Position numbers and translations under genes: made by a program. DNA of 64,000 nucleotides from Paenibacillus naphthalenovorans (lineage in GTDB: Bacteria; Bacillota; Bacilli; Paenibacillales; NBRC-103111): contig NZ_FNDY01000009.1 in NCBI RefSeq assembly GCF_900099895.1, positions 106,025-170,024 of the forward strand, read 5' to 3'. Positions 26,743 to 36,117 of the stretch are shown in pieces. A model generated the notes under the pieces. That model was not told the origin of the DNA. It ran no database searches and was given only the letters and a program-made list of their open reading frames with translations. Numbering within the stretch: position 1 is the first letter of the stretch; the number at the start of each line of letters is the position of its first letter.

Positions 26743-28131
26743 TTAAAAGAAACGTTTCAGTTGTTCGGCTACTTCCTGCTTCGAGTTTTCAACCACAGTC
26801 ATATGCTGGGGCTTGTCGAAAAGCGCTTGAATTTCGGCAGGGAACTTCTGGGAGATATCGCAAAGCTGAATGGATTCGTTAAACTTGGCCGGGTGAGCGG
26901 TAGCCAGCGTTACGCACACCTCATCCTTGTCGCAGCAGGCCTCGTAAGCCGCGATGCCGCAGGCCGTATGCGGATCGGCCAAATAGTCGTATTCCCCGGA
27001 ATATTTGCTGATGATTTGCAGGCATTCCTCGTTCTTCACCCCGTGAGCCGAGAAGTCCGACTGTACTTTCTTCAGCAGCTGCGGGTCGATGACGATTTGG
27101 CCTTCCGACTGGAACTGCTGCATGAGAGACGTAACCTTCTCCTGATTTTGATCCAGCAGGTAATACAAATATCGCTCGAAATTGCTTGCAATCTGAATAT
27201 CCATAGACGGGCTATGAGTAACCCGGAAATCTCCCGGACGATACACGCCCTCTTTTACAAAACGCTCCAAAATATTGTTCTCGTTGGTAGCTAGCACGAG
27301 GCGGTGAATCGGAAGTCCCATCCGCTTCGCCAGATAGGCCGAGAAAATATTGCCGAAATTACCGGTAGGAACGCTAAAGCTGATTTTCTCCGCTTGGGTC
27401 CTCCTGGAAATTTGGAAATAGGCGTAAAAATAATATACCGTCTGCGCCAATATGCGAACGAAATTAATCGAATTGATCGCCCGCAGATGATATTTGTTTT
27501 TATACTCCACATCGGCGAACAGCTCTTTAATGATCCGCTGACAATCGTCGAAATTGCCATGAACCGATAAGTTCAGGACGTTCTCGTCGTCGACCGTGGT
27601 CATTTGCAGCTCCTGCACCTTGCTTACCTTTTGATGCGGATGCAGAATGCAGATGCGGATGCCTTCTTTCCCCCTGACCCCTTGAATGGCGGCAGCCCCC
27701 GTATCCCCGGATGTTGCCCCCAGAATGTTAATGATTTCGTTCTCCTTGCGGGAGACGTACGAATACAGGTTGCCCATAAATTGCAGGGCGATATCCTTGA
27801 ATGCGAACGTCGGTCCGTGAAACAGCTCAAGCACATACAGCGAATCGTGAATTTGTTTCACCGGCGTCACTTCAGGGCTGCGGAAGCCCGAGTAGCTTTC
27901 GTCAATTAATTGCTTCAGCTCTTCCCGCGGAATCTCACCGTTGGTGAAATAGGAGAAAATTTCGAGCATCAGGTCCCGATAGCTTAATTGCTCCCATTGT
28001 TTGAACACTTCTTGCGGAACGGCCGGAATATCCGTCGGAAGCATGAGCCCCCCGTCATCTCCAAGCCCCATCAAAAAGGTTCGGATAAAACCCGTTTTTT
28101 CCACTTTGCCTCGTGTGCTTATAAAGTCCAT
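26743..28131 (-). CDS. thrC: Threonine synthase
   Basis: A 462-residue PLP enzyme of the long class (E. coli/yeast type) with the extra N-terminal domain. K112 in GPTFAFKDIALQFMG forms the PLP Schiff base, and GATSGDTGAAAI is the phosphate-binding loop. It converts O-phospho-L-homoserine to L-threonine. Most Bacillus thrC genes encode the shorter class and lie with hom and thrB; here the gene stands alone between terminators. GAGGGG precedes the ATG, and a good -10 lies 31-36 bases upstream. Confidence 0.93.
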   Translation of the reverse strand: MDFISTRGKVEKTGFIRTFLMGLGDDGGLMLPTDIPAVPQEVFKQWEQLSYRDLMLEIFSYFTNGEIPREELKQLIDESYSGFRSPEVTPVKQIHDSLYVLELFHGPTFAFKDIALQFMGNLYSYVSRKENEIINILGATSGDTGAAAIQGVRGKEGIRICILHPHQKVSKVQELQMTTVDDENVLNLSVHGNFDDCQRIIKELFADVEYKNKYHLRAINSINFVRILAQTVYYFYAYFQISRRTQAEKISFSVPTGNFGNIFSAYLAKRMGLPIHRLVLATNENNILERFVKEGVYRPGDFRVTHSPSMDIQIASNFERYLYYLLDQNQEKVTSLMQQFQSEGQIVIDPQLLKKVQSDFSAHGVKNEECLQIISKYSGEYDYLADPHTACGIAAYEACCDKDEVCVTLATAHPAKFNESIQLCDISQKFPAEIQALFDKPQHMTVVENSKQEVAEQLKRFF

Positions 28132-28161
28132 AGCAGTCCCCTCACGTCATAATTAGCCCCT

Positions 28162-28167
28162 ATTATA
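28162..28167 (-). promoter_or_regulatory. Probable thrC promoter -10 element
   Basis: TATAAT on the minus strand with a TTTCCG-like -35 about 18 bases upstream. The implied leader is only about 25 bases, which leaves no room for a T-box or attenuator. Confidence 0.5.
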
Positions 28168-28188
28168 ACACACTTTTTCGCAAAGCGG

Positions 28189-28216
28189 AAAAGCCCCGGG
28201 GGCGTTCGGGGCTTTT
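28189..28216 (-). terminator. Terminator of the kinase/dehydrogenase/RpiR operon
   Basis: AAAAGCCCC at 28189-28197 pairs with GGGGCTTTT at 28208-28216, six bases after the kinase stop. T runs flank it, so it works on the minus strand and could also work on the plus. Confidence 0.85.
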
Positions 28217-28221
28217 TTCGT

Positions 28222-29805
28222 TTATTCCCGTTTATGCAAAGCATTCAGCTTTTCCGTCACGCGTCTTGCCCGTTCATAAATTCGCTCTTTATTCAAAGTC
28301 TCGTAGATGGCATGATGAAGCTCGGCCATTTCCCGGTAGATGTCTTTCATCTCGCGGTTCGACGTTTTCATCCTTTGCAGATCGAGCCTGCCCATCTTTT
28401 TATGCGCCTCGTTCAAGTCGGGAAACAGGCCCAATGCGGTGAAGGCGATCATGGCAGCTCCGAGGGAGGTCGCCTGCTCCGTTTGGTCGGGAATGACGAC
28501 CAGACCGTAAATATCCGCCTGAATTTGATTGAATAAGTCCAACCGGGCCAACCCCCCGCTGACATGAACCGCCGTGAGCCGGATATGGTCCGCCTTCTGA
28601 TCCTGCGAAAGCAGGGAATCGATCACATTCAGATTTTTTTGAATTTCAAAGCAGATGCCCTCCAGATAGGCGCGAACGACATCGCTCTTCTTGGTCCCCA
28701 GCGACAAATTGAACAAAATTCCCGATGCGTTGGCATTCCAATACGGCGCGGCGCTGCCTGCATAATGCGGAATATGAAACAGACCGTTCGCCCCGGGGGC
28801 GGACATCTCCGCCTGCTGATTCAGGGCATCGTAAGATCCGTCCGTCCCAAGGAAATCCCTCAGCCAGCGATAGGTGGAGCCGGTCGTAAAGATGCCCGCT
28901 TCAATGACCCACTGGCCCAAAACCGCGGAGGCGCTGCACACGACCTTCTGATCGGCGCTGCGAATCGGCCGGGCTGTCGGGGCGACGACAAAAGATCCGG
29001 TGCCTGTCGTTACTTTCACGATGCCGGGACGGATCGCGCCAAGCCCGACCGCCGCGCACTGCTGATCCCCGCCTGCCATTACAACCGGCGTTCCCGCCTT
29101 TAGGCCGAACCGGTCCGCCGCCGCGTTCGTTACATTGCCGGCAATGGTACCCGTCGGATAAGCTTCCGGCATCTTGTGAAGATCCACATTCATCGCCTCG
29201 GCAATGGTCCGATCCCAGGCGAACTCGTGAATATTGAACAGCATCGTGCGGGACGCCTGGGTCCAGTCGGTCTTAAATTCGCCGGTCAAGGCGTGGACAA
29301 GATAATCGTGGACCGTTAGGAAGCAGGCCGTCCGGGCGTATATCTCCGGTTTATGATTCCGGAACCACATGATTTTGGGCAGTGAAAAGTACGGATCGAT
29401 CTTGAGTCCCGTCCGCTCATAAATCATCTTTTGTCCCAAGCGTTCTTCAATTTGTTTGCTTTCCTCGATCGGACGCTTATCCTGCCACAGAATCGCATGA
29501 GCCAAAGGGATGCCGTTCTCGTCAACCGGAACGATCGTCGCCCGCTGCGTGGCAATGGAGATTGCCCGAACCTTGTTCCATAGCTGCGCGGCCGTTTGCC
29601 GCAATTCGGCAATCCCCTGCTCGATCGCCAGCAGCCAGGTCGCAGGATCATGGTCAATCACGGTCGGAGCATGAAACACACTCTGATATTCACGATAGGC
29701 CATACCAAGGATTTCCCCGGCCTGGTCTATAAGAATGACGCGCCCGCCGGTTGTTCCGATATCCAAGACGAGCACCAATGGACCGTCGGTCATGTGATGG
29801 GTCAT
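28222..29805 (-). CDS. FGGY-family carbohydrate kinase
   Basis: A 527-residue kinase. N-terminal LVLDIGTTGGRVILID is the first phosphate-binding loop, and VVMAGGDQQCAAVGLGA with TTGTGSFVV matches the ATPase-core motifs of FGGY kinases. HVSGGLARLDLFNQIQADI is the C-terminal FGGY signature. Candidates within the family include xylulose, gluconate, erythritol and AI-2 kinases; none can be chosen from sequence. GGAGGAG precedes the ATG. It is the last gene of a unit whose other members are a D-2-hydroxyacid dehydrogenase and an RpiR regulator, pointing to a sugar or sugar-acid substrate. Confidence 0.85.
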   Translation of the reverse strand: MTHHMTDGPLVLVLDIGTTGGRVILIDQAGEILGMAYREYQSVFHAPTVIDHDPATWLLAIEQGIAELRQTAAQLWNKVRAISIATQRATIVPVDENGIPLAHAILWQDKRPIEESKQIEERLGQKMIYERTGLKIDPYFSLPKIMWFRNHKPEIYARTACFLTVHDYLVHALTGEFKTDWTQASRTMLFNIHEFAWDRTIAEAMNVDLHKMPEAYPTGTIAGNVTNAAADRFGLKAGTPVVMAGGDQQCAAVGLGAIRPGIVKVTTGTGSFVVAPTARPIRSADQKVVCSASAVLGQWVIEAGIFTTGSTYRWLRDFLGTDGSYDALNQQAEMSAPGANGLFHIPHYAGSAAPYWNANASGILFNLSLGTKKSDVVRAYLEGICFEIQKNLNVIDSLLSQDQKADHIRLTAVHVSGGLARLDLFNQIQADIYGLVVIPDQTEQATSLGAAMIAFTALGLFPDLNEAHKKMGRLDLQRMKTSNREMKDIYREMAELHHAIYETLNKERIYERARRVTEKLNALHKRE

Positions 29806-29962
29806 ACGGGTCTCCTCCGCTTATGCTATAGTTCAACGTGCAGGTATTGCCGGAAGCGATGGCTGCAAGGTGAACCGATGATGATATTCATCTGCATACA
29901 CCGGAGAGCGGACAAAAAGGGTCATGACCTCGTCTGCTCCCGGTTTCATGATCACCATACGT

Positions 29963-31036
29963 TTATGATTTCAGTAGGCTAAGCCATTCCTTCACTTTGG
30001 GATGCTCCAGAACCTCGGGGTTTTTGATCCAGTTGGCTTTCTCCCCGTCAAGCACCTTTTTTACTTCTTCTGCCAGCAAATAAGGCGATTGAGTCAAAGC
30101 GTCCGAAGTCGTTCCGGCAATATGCGTGGTCAGCGTTACGTTATCGAGCGCAAGCAGCGGATGATCCGCAGGAATCGGTTCGATATCGAACACATCGAGT
30201 CCGGCGCCGGCAATCTTCTTCTCGGACAGCGCTTGAACCAACGCCTCCGTATCGATCAGCCCGGACCGGGCGCAATTGATCAGATAGGCCGTAGGCTTCA
30301 TCATGGACAGCTCCGCATGGCTGACGAAATGATGGTTTTCCTCGGTCAATCTCGCGTGGATGGAGATAAAATCGGATTCGGCAAACAGCGTTTCCTTCCC
30401 GACCAAAGTCACGCCCGGCATATCGACGGATTCCGCTTTGACGTATGGATCATACACCAGGATTTGAACATCGAATCCGGCCAGCTTCTTTGCCACCAGG
30501 CGTCCGATATAACCGAAGCCGACGATACCGATTTTTTTGCCTTTCAGCTCCGGAATGTAATCCGAGTTGCTGAACACCTTCCGCCATTCCCCATTCTTGA
30601 TCGACAGATGCGCACGGGCGATGTTTCTCGACTCGCTCAGCATCAAGCCTATGGTAAAATCCGAAACGGCCTGTGCATTTCTGCCCATGACATGGACGAC
30701 GATAATCCCGCGCTGCGTAGCCGCTTTCACATCGACGTTCTCCGTTCCCGCCCTTGCCACGCCGATTAGCTTTAAATGATCAAAGGCATCCATCCCGTCG
30801 GCAGAGAAGGGTCCGAACAAACCGAGCACCATATCGGCGTCCTTGTTCTCTTGAAACACCGCGGGAATTTCCTCCACCGCCGGCCCCTGCTGCTCGATGA
30901 CAAGCCGTCTGTTCTGCAGCCGTCCCCAATCGGTTTCCCAATCCGTCGTAACGATTTCATGGTCCCCCAATAAGCGTGCGGCCTCCGTAAACTGCTTGCC
31001 GCTGATCATCGCGTCTCCAAAAGTAAGTATCTTCAT
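29963..31036 (-). CDS. D-isomer-specific 2-hydroxyacid dehydrogenase (phosphoglycerate dehydrogenase-like)
   Basis: A 357-residue NAD(P)-dependent dehydrogenase. IGIVGFGYIGRLVAKKLAGF is the Rossmann fingerprint near 160-180. The catalytic triad is visible as Arg in NCARSGLID, Glu in FDIEPIP and His in THIAGTTSDAL. It reduces a 2-oxoacid or oxidises a D-2-hydroxyacid. The N-terminal 60 residues are somewhat longer than in SerA. It lies 14 bases downstream of the RpiR gene and 157 bases before the kinase; no terminator is apparent in that gap. Confidence 0.85.
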   Translation of the reverse strand: MKILTFGDAMISGKQFTEAARLLGDHEIVTTDWETDWGRLQNRRLVIEQQGPAVEEIPAVFQENKDADMVLGLFGPFSADGMDAFDHLKLIGVARAGTENVDVKAATQRGIIVVHVMGRNAQAVSDFTIGLMLSESRNIARAHLSIKNGEWRKVFSNSDYIPELKGKKIGIVGFGYIGRLVAKKLAGFDVQILVYDPYVKAESVDMPGVTLVGKETLFAESDFISIHARLTEENHHFVSHAELSMMKPTAYLINCARSGLIDTEALVQALSEKKIAGAGLDVFDIEPIPADHPLLALDNVTLTTHIAGTTSDALTQSPYLLAEEVKKVLDGEKANWIKNPEVLEHPKVKEWLSLLKS

Positions 31037-31049
31037 GTTGCACCCTCCA

Positions 31050-31895
31050 TTATGTTTTTAATTTGGCCACCGCAAGGCGGGAAAGGTTCACGGCTTCAAT
31101 CGCATGATTTCCTTTATGCAGCACCGTAATCACGTAAAGGCAATCGATAATCGTCATTTGCACGATTCGGCTTACCATGGCGTCCGGCCGGTAGTTGGTC
31201 TCATTCGCACTGGTGACCAGCAACTCGTCTGCGATCTGGGCGATCGACGACTTGCTGAAGCCCGTAATGACGATAATGCGGGCTTGTTTTTCTTTAGCCA
31301 ATTGGAGCACCTTGAGCAGCCCTTCGCTTTCGCCGGAGTGCGATATGGCGACAATGACATCGCCCTCGTTCATATGGGAGGCCGCAATGGCTTCCATATG
31401 AAGGTCGATAATCGGCATCACCGTCTCCCCAAGCCTGAGAAATTTGTGAGCCGCATCGCTGGCCATAATCCCCGAAACCCCTTGTCCGAAAAAGAAAAGA
31501 CGTTTGGCCGCGGCCATCATGGCGCCTGCACGCTCAACGGCTTCATAGTTAATCAATTCCTTGGTTGTATGCAGAGCGACCATGGTTTGATCGATAATTT
31601 TATGAAAAATTTGATCGGCGGAATCCGATAAATCGATCTCTTCATAAATGCTGCCGGCCGCGTTATCGTTTGCATTTTCCTGAACCAGCGCCACCTTGAG
31701 CTCTTGATAACTGGCATACCCGAGTCTTCGGTAAAACCGGACTACGCTGGGCTCGCTGACTTCGCTCAATTTGGACAGCTCATTCATGGAAAGCAGAAAA
31801 GGCTTCTCCGTTTGGGACAAAATGCTGTAAATCTTTTTCTCGGAATTGGTCATCTCCTTTTCAATGGCTTTGACGCGATGCTGAAAAGTAGCCAT
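31050..31895 (-). CDS. RpiR-family transcriptional regulator
   Basis: A 281-residue protein. The N-terminal HTH_6 domain includes MNELSKLSEVSEPSVVRFYR. A C-terminal SIS sugar-phosphate isomerase domain contains FFGQGVSGIMASDAAHKFLR and VIAISHSGESEGLLKVLQLA. Family members sense phosphosugars, here probably the product of the kinase two genes downstream. It starts the operon, and a perfect dyad matching the RpiR-type pattern lies inside its promoter (31921-31937). Confidence 0.9.
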   Translation of the reverse strand: MATFQHRVKAIEKEMTNSEKKIYSILSQTEKPFLLSMNELSKLSEVSEPSVVRFYRRLGYASYQELKVALVQENANDNAAGSIYEEIDLSDSADQIFHKIIDQTMVALHTTKELINYEAVERAGAMMAAAKRLFFFGQGVSGIMASDAAHKFLRLGETVMPIIDLHMEAIAASHMNEGDVIVAISHSGESEGLLKVLQLAKEKQARIIVITGFSKSSIAQIADELLVTSANETNYRPDAMVSRIVQMTIIDCLYVITVLHKGNHAIEAVNLSRLAVAKLKT

Positions 31896-31920
31896 ACCTG
31901 CAGTCCTCTCTTTCAGTATA

Positions 31921-31937
31921 ATGTAGTTTTACTACAT
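31921..31937 (-). promoter_or_regulatory. RpiR-type operator between the -35 and -10 of its promoter
   Basis: ATGTAGT-TTT-ACTACAT is a perfect 17-bp dyad. On the minus strand TTCAAA lies upstream and TATACT downstream, 18 bases apart, so the dyad fills the promoter spacer. Its core TGTA-N7-TACA matches the pattern of HexR/RpiR operators. Binding there would block transcription of the RpiR-dehydrogenase-kinase operon. Confidence 0.7.
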
Positions 31938-32017
31938 TTTTGAACTGATATCAATATATTTTTATTACAAAAAAATCCCCGCCAAAAAGGCTTTGACAAT
32001 AACATTACGGGCAAAAT

Positions 32018-32060
32018 GAAACGGCCTTAGTCCAAAAAAATTCAGGACCAAGGCCGCTTC
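32018..32060 (-). terminator. Terminator after the SsuD-like monooxygenase
   Basis: A 16-nt arm at 32018-32033 pairs with 32045-32060 with two mismatches that are G-U on one strand. It lies 35 bases past the monooxygenase stop. The gap 31938-32094 holds nothing else. Confidence 0.65.
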
Positions 32061-32094
32061 AAGGATTTTTATTTGTTGTACATTCCCATTCAGA

Positions 32095-33159
32095 TTAAAG
32101 CGCGACCGGGTTCAAGCTGCGAACACGCGGGAAAACCTCCCTCGCAAAGCGTTCCAGCTCGGATTCAAGCGGTTGGAACTGCAGCATAAACAGTTCGACG
32201 CCAATCTCGTGAAACGCTGCGATCCGCTCGGCTACCTGGTCATATGAACCGACCAGCCCCGCTGCCGTGCCCCCGTTCGTACCTATAGCCGGATACTTGG
32301 CAATCGTTTGAAACATGACTGCTTTCTGGTCTGCATGTCCGAAAAGCTGTTCATTCAGAGGCTGGTCGGCCTTGGCATATTCCCAGGCTTTAGCCAGCTC
32401 GGCCTGCGCTTCCTCCTCCGTCTCACGCGCAATGACAAAAGCGGACAGCCCAAAGCGGACGGGGACGCCTTCCCGTTTCCGCCCGGCAACGGAACGGATG
32501 AGCCTCTCGACATTCTCAAGCGGCTGCCCGTTAATAAACCAGACGTCGCCCAGACCCGCAGCCAAATCTCTCGCCGGCTCCGACTCTCCACCCACATAAA
32601 TGGCAGGACGCTGCCTTGTTTTCGGTTTCGGGTTCAATTCAATTCCATCCACGTGGAAGTACTTGCCTTCAAAGCTGGTTTTCTCCCCGGACAGCAGCGA
32701 ACGGACAATCGTGAGCCATTCGGTTCCGTAAATATAACGCTCGTCATGTTCGGCAAAAGGAATGCCCGATTGGAGCAGCTCCGGTTTGTACCAGGCATTG
32801 ACCACATTGATCGAGAACCGTCCGCCGCTGATCTCCTCGATGCCGAGAGCTTGCTTGGCGAGCACCACCGGGTGGAAGAGCGTCGGCTTTATCGCGGCGA
32901 TAATTTCAATGCTTGAGGTTAATGAGGCCAGACCGGCGGCTGCGGTCCAGGTCTCCAAAATATCAAATTCATGCCCGTACGGATTGACGATATGCTGGGC
33001 TATAAGCGTTGAATCGTAGCCGAGCTTTTCGGCGGACAGCACCAGCCGTTTAGCTCTTTCCCAGGAAGCGTCAAAGGGGTCCTCCGGATGCGTCGTAGCC
33101 CCCCATGTTCCATAAACCGGTGTCCATACTCCAAACCTAGGACCTGCAATTCGACTCAT
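32095..33159 (-). CDS. LLM-class FMNH2-dependent monooxygenase (SsuD / alkanesulfonate monooxygenase-like)
   Basis: A 354-residue luciferase-like TIM-barrel protein. GYDSTLIAQHIVNPYGHEFD, SSIEIIAAIKPTLFHPVVLA, SGGRFSINVVNAWYKPE and FAEHDERYIYGTEWL are close to the SsuD group, which binds FMNH2 from a partner reductase and splits C-S bonds of sulfonates or sulfones. No reductase or sulfonate transporter lies next to it. It is flanked by terminators on both sides, so it is monocistronic. The start is the ATG at 33159; the spacing of its weak ribosome site is not diagnostic. Confidence 0.85.
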   Translation of the reverse strand: MSRIAGPRFGVWTPVYGTWGATTHPEDPFDASWERAKRLVLSAEKLGYDSTLIAQHIVNPYGHEFDILETWTAAAGLASLTSSIEIIAAIKPTLFHPVVLAKQALGIEEISGGRFSINVVNAWYKPELLQSGIPFAEHDERYIYGTEWLTIVRSLLSGEKTSFEGKYFHVDGIELNPKPKTRQRPAIYVGGESEPARDLAAGLGDVWFINGQPLENVERLIRSVAGRKREGVPVRFGLSAFVIARETEEEAQAELAKAWEYAKADQPLNEQLFGHADQKAVMFQTIAKYPAIGTNGGTAAGLVGSYDQVAERIAAFHEIGVELFMLQFQPLESELERFAREVFPRVRSLNPVAL

Positions 33160-33193
33160 ATTTTACATCCTCCTATCTTCTCATAAGAATAAA

Positions 33194-33224
33194 AAAATCC
33201 ATTCTCGCAGCGAGAATGGATTTT
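33194..33224 (-). terminator. Terminator of the adenine deaminase operon
   Basis: A perfect 14-bp stem, 33194-33207 with 33211-33224, closed by a 3-base loop and followed on the minus strand by seven T residues. It lies 79 bases after the adenine deaminase stop. Confidence 0.9.
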
Positions 33225-33302
33225 CCGGCGTACCGGTCAAATCATATTAATTCAATTGGAATAATTTAAATTATAAAATTGATCCGTTTTTTTGTCAATT
33301 CC

Positions 33303-35015
33303 TTATTTTCCTGTTATCAATGATACGATCTTTCCCGCGTTTACATCGATCAAACCCCGGTCGGTTATTTTCAAATGCGGGCTGACAGGCAGCGAGTGCG
33401 TGCTGATCGACATAATCGGATTATAATGGCGGTATCCGAGCGATTCCATCGCTTGGCACAGCCGCTCCACTTCCTTAGCCACCTGCTCCAGCGGGGCCTC
33501 GCTCAAGATGCCGCCGACGGACAGCCGGAGATGGGCCAGCACACGGCCGTCCTCCACTACACAGAAGCCTCCGTGGCAACGGATCACCTCATTGGCCGCC
33601 AGCATCATGTCCTGCGGATGATGACCGACGACAAGCAGGTTGTGGTTATCGTGGGAGTAAGTCGTCGCCACCGCGCCGCGCTGGATCGTATCTCCGCCGA
33701 TCAAACCGTACGCCCGATTGCCAGTCTTGCCGTAGCGCTCGAAGGTAGCGATCAGGCCATAGGGGCTTTCCTGCCATAGGAGCTCCCCGCCCCGGATGTC
33801 CACCTCCCCGCGGTGCTCCCGGGTGAACGTCGAATCTTTATTGACCATCATCACCCGGCAGGCATACCGGCCGTCGGCCTCCTCCGTGCGGATCGCGAAA
33901 TCGGCTTCGGTCAGCAGAGGAAGTTTGACGCTTTCGTAATAATGGGCCGGGAATGCCGGCGGAAACTCCTGCTGCCGGTAATCATCGTTAACATCGAACG
34001 CTAGCCGCCCGTTCTTGTACACCTGATCAATGGCGAACTCCCGGATATCGGATACGACCAGGAAATCTGCGATCTTCCCTGGGGCGATCGCCCCCCGATC
34101 GTGAAGCCGCATCCTCCTGGACGGGGTGAATGTACTCGCGTAAATGGCCCGCTCGGGGCTCATGCCCATACAGATCGCTTTGCGCACCAGATGGTTCAAA
34201 TGGCCCCGCCGCTGAAGGGAATCGGCCATGACGTCGTCGGTTACAAAGCAAAAATGCTCCGAGACGTCGTTGGCAATCAAAAAGTCCATCACCTCTTCGC
34301 TCATCGATTTTTCCTGAATTTCGATAAACATCCCTGCGCCGATACGCGCTTTCAACCCTTCCACGGTCTGATGCGTATGGTCCGAATCGACTCCGGCATA
34401 AATGACGCGCTGCAAATCCAGATCCAGCAGCCTCGGGCAGTGCCCCTCAATGATCAAATCGGGATAATGGCTGCGGACATGCTTCAGAATCCGATTCGTC
34501 TTGCTGTCGGGAGCGGTCACGACATCGACGTAGTTCATGATTTCGCCCAAGCAAATGATGTTCTCCGATTGCAGCAGCTCGTCCAATTCGGGAATGTCCA
34601 GAGAGCCTCCCGACGTTTCCAGCGAAGTTGCAGGAACCGAGCTGGGGACGGCATAGAACATATCGACCATACAGCCTTCACTCGCCCGGATCATCTGCTT
34701 CACGCCGTCCATCCCGAATACATTGGCCATCTCATGGGGCTCGGGCACAATGGTCGTGACGCCGTTCGGGAGGAGCCCGTAAGAGAACGTCCGGGGCGTC
34801 ACCATCGTGCTTTCGATATGAAGATGAATGTCAATCAGTCCCGGAATCAGATAGCGTCCGCTCCCGTCCATCACTTCATCGCTTTCAAGGTCTTCCGCTC
34901 CGCGGGGGCCGATGTACAAAAACCTGCCGTCCGCGACAGCCGCGTTTCCCTGAATGAATGATTTAAAATAACTGTTGTAGATATGAATGTTTTGGATCAG
35001 CAGATCCGCTCGCAT
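33303..35015 (-). CDS. ade: Adenine deaminase
   Basis: A 570-residue amidohydrolase of the adenine deaminase family. PGLIDIHLHIESTMVTP, the variable metal sites in EPHEMANVFG, EGHCPRL and GVDSDHTHQT, and the late YSHDNHNLLVVG with HHPQDMMLAANEV match Ade and the YerA-like group. It deaminates adenine to hypoxanthine. Two starts are possible. The ATG at 35036 overlaps the stop of the upstream ATPase gene by one base, but GGAGGTG lies inside that extension at good distance from the ATG at 35015, which is chosen. It is the last gene of a unit with a Pot-type importer, so adenine or adenosine uptake is likely. Confidence 0.9.
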   Translation of the reverse strand: MRADLLIQNIHIYNSYFKSFIQGNAAVADGRFLYIGPRGAEDLESDEVMDGSGRYLIPGLIDIHLHIESTMVTPRTFSYGLLPNGVTTIVPEPHEMANVFGMDGVKQMIRASEGCMVDMFYAVPSSVPATSLETSGGSLDIPELDELLQSENIICLGEIMNYVDVVTAPDSKTNRILKHVRSHYPDLIIEGHCPRLLDLDLQRVIYAGVDSDHTHQTVEGLKARIGAGMFIEIQEKSMSEEVMDFLIANDVSEHFCFVTDDVMADSLQRRGHLNHLVRKAICMGMSPERAIYASTFTPSRRMRLHDRGAIAPGKIADFLVVSDIREFAIDQVYKNGRLAFDVNDDYRQQEFPPAFPAHYYESVKLPLLTEADFAIRTEEADGRYACRVMMVNKDSTFTREHRGEVDIRGGELLWQESPYGLIATFERYGKTGNRAYGLIGGDTIQRGAVATTYSHDNHNLLVVGHHPQDMMLAANEVIRCHGGFCVVEDGRVLAHLRLSVGGILSEAPLEQVAKEVERLCQAMESLGYRHYNPIMSISTHSLPVSPHLKITDRGLIDVNAGKIVSLITGK

Positions 35016-35035
35016 GCCGGGCACCTCCAAGTTCA

Positions 35036-36103
35036 TTATTTAACCAATACCAGCTTGTCCTTAGGGAAATGCAGATGAACCTGCCGCCCGTTGACATAAG
35101 GTAAATCCATTTCTTTGTTGACCGTAAAATTCCCGAGCTCCGTTTCAACGATATATTGGTAGCTTCGTCCCAGGAATGTGCTCACCTTGACGGTTCCCGT
35201 CAGGCTGTTCCCGCCGGAGGAGTAAGCCTCGCCAACGCCGTGAAGGACGATATCGTCAGGACGTATGGCGCCTTTCCTTCCGGCATGCTGCGCATACTTC
35301 GGATTCGGAGCGACCGTGAATGTATGCCCGCCCCGGTGCTTCAGCTCAATGTCTCCGCCGCGGTCTCTGCGCGCTTCGAAATCGATAAAGTTGGTAAAGC
35401 CGGTGAACTTGGCGACAAATTCGGTTTTAGGGTATTTAAATATGGCGGCCGGTGTATCGAGCTGTTCGATTAACCCTTTGTTCATAATGGCCACCTGATC
35501 CGAAATCGAAAAGCACTCCTCCTGATCATGCGAAACATAGACGGTAGTAATGCCGAGCTCCTGCTGAATGCGGCGGATTTCCACCCTCATGTTGATCCGG
35601 AGATTGGCGTCGAGGTTGCTGAGCGGCTCGTCAAACAGCAGCAGGTCGGGCTCGATCACCAGCGCGCGGGCGATCGCTACCCTCTGCCTCTGCCCTCCCG
35701 ATAAAGCTTTGGGCATTCGCTTGTCTAGGCCTCCGAGACTGACAATGTCCAATATTTTTTTGACCCGCCGGTCGATGTCTTCCCTGGGAACCTTGCGCAT
35801 CTGCAGGCCAAAAGCGACATTATCGTAAACGTTCAGGTGCGGGAATAAAGCATAGCTTTGAAACACAAAGCCAAAATTCCGTTTGCTGACCGGAACCCGG
35901 GTGTAGTCTTTTCCGTTAAATATGAATCGCCCAGCCCTGGCTTCCAGGAATCCGGCGATCAATCTCAAGGTCGTCGTTTTCCCGCAGCCGCTCGGACCGA
36001 GCAGCGACACAAACTGCCCCTTGTCTATGTCCAGACTGAAATTTTGCAATATATTTTGCTGATCGTAAGCGACCGATACGTTGTCCAGCATAAGCAATGC
36101 CAT
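35036..36103 (-). CDS. ABC transporter ATP-binding protein (PotA type)
   Basis: A 355-residue ATPase with the long C-terminal TOBE domain of polyamine/iron/thiamine importers. Walker A GPSGCGKTTTL, signature LSGGQRQRVAIARAL, Walker B DLLLFDEPLSNLD and switch YVSHDQEE are intact. GGAGG precedes the ATG. It pairs with the two permeases directly upstream, with a 14-base gap. The downstream adenine deaminase follows directly. Confidence 0.9.
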   Translation of the reverse strand: MALLMLDNVSVAYDQQNILQNFSLDIDKGQFVSLLGPSGCGKTTTLRLIAGFLEARAGRFIFNGKDYTRVPVSKRNFGFVFQSYALFPHLNVYDNVAFGLQMRKVPREDIDRRVKKILDIVSLGGLDKRMPKALSGGQRQRVAIARALVIEPDLLLFDEPLSNLDANLRINMRVEIRRIQQELGITTVYVSHDQEECFSISDQVAIMNKGLIEQLDTPAAIFKYPKTEFVAKFTGFTNFIDFEARRDRGGDIELKHRGGHTFTVAPNPKYAQHAGRKGAIRPDDIVLHGVGEAYSSGGNSLTGTVKVSTFLGRSYQYIVETELGNFTVNKEMDLPYVNGRQVHLHFPKDKLVLVK

Positions 36104-36117
36104 GATAATAGCCTCCG

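Noticed and set aside
28132-28221. T-box or attenuator upstream of thrC
   Set aside because: The predicted leader is about 25 bases; the nearby hairpin is the terminator of the upstream kinase operon.
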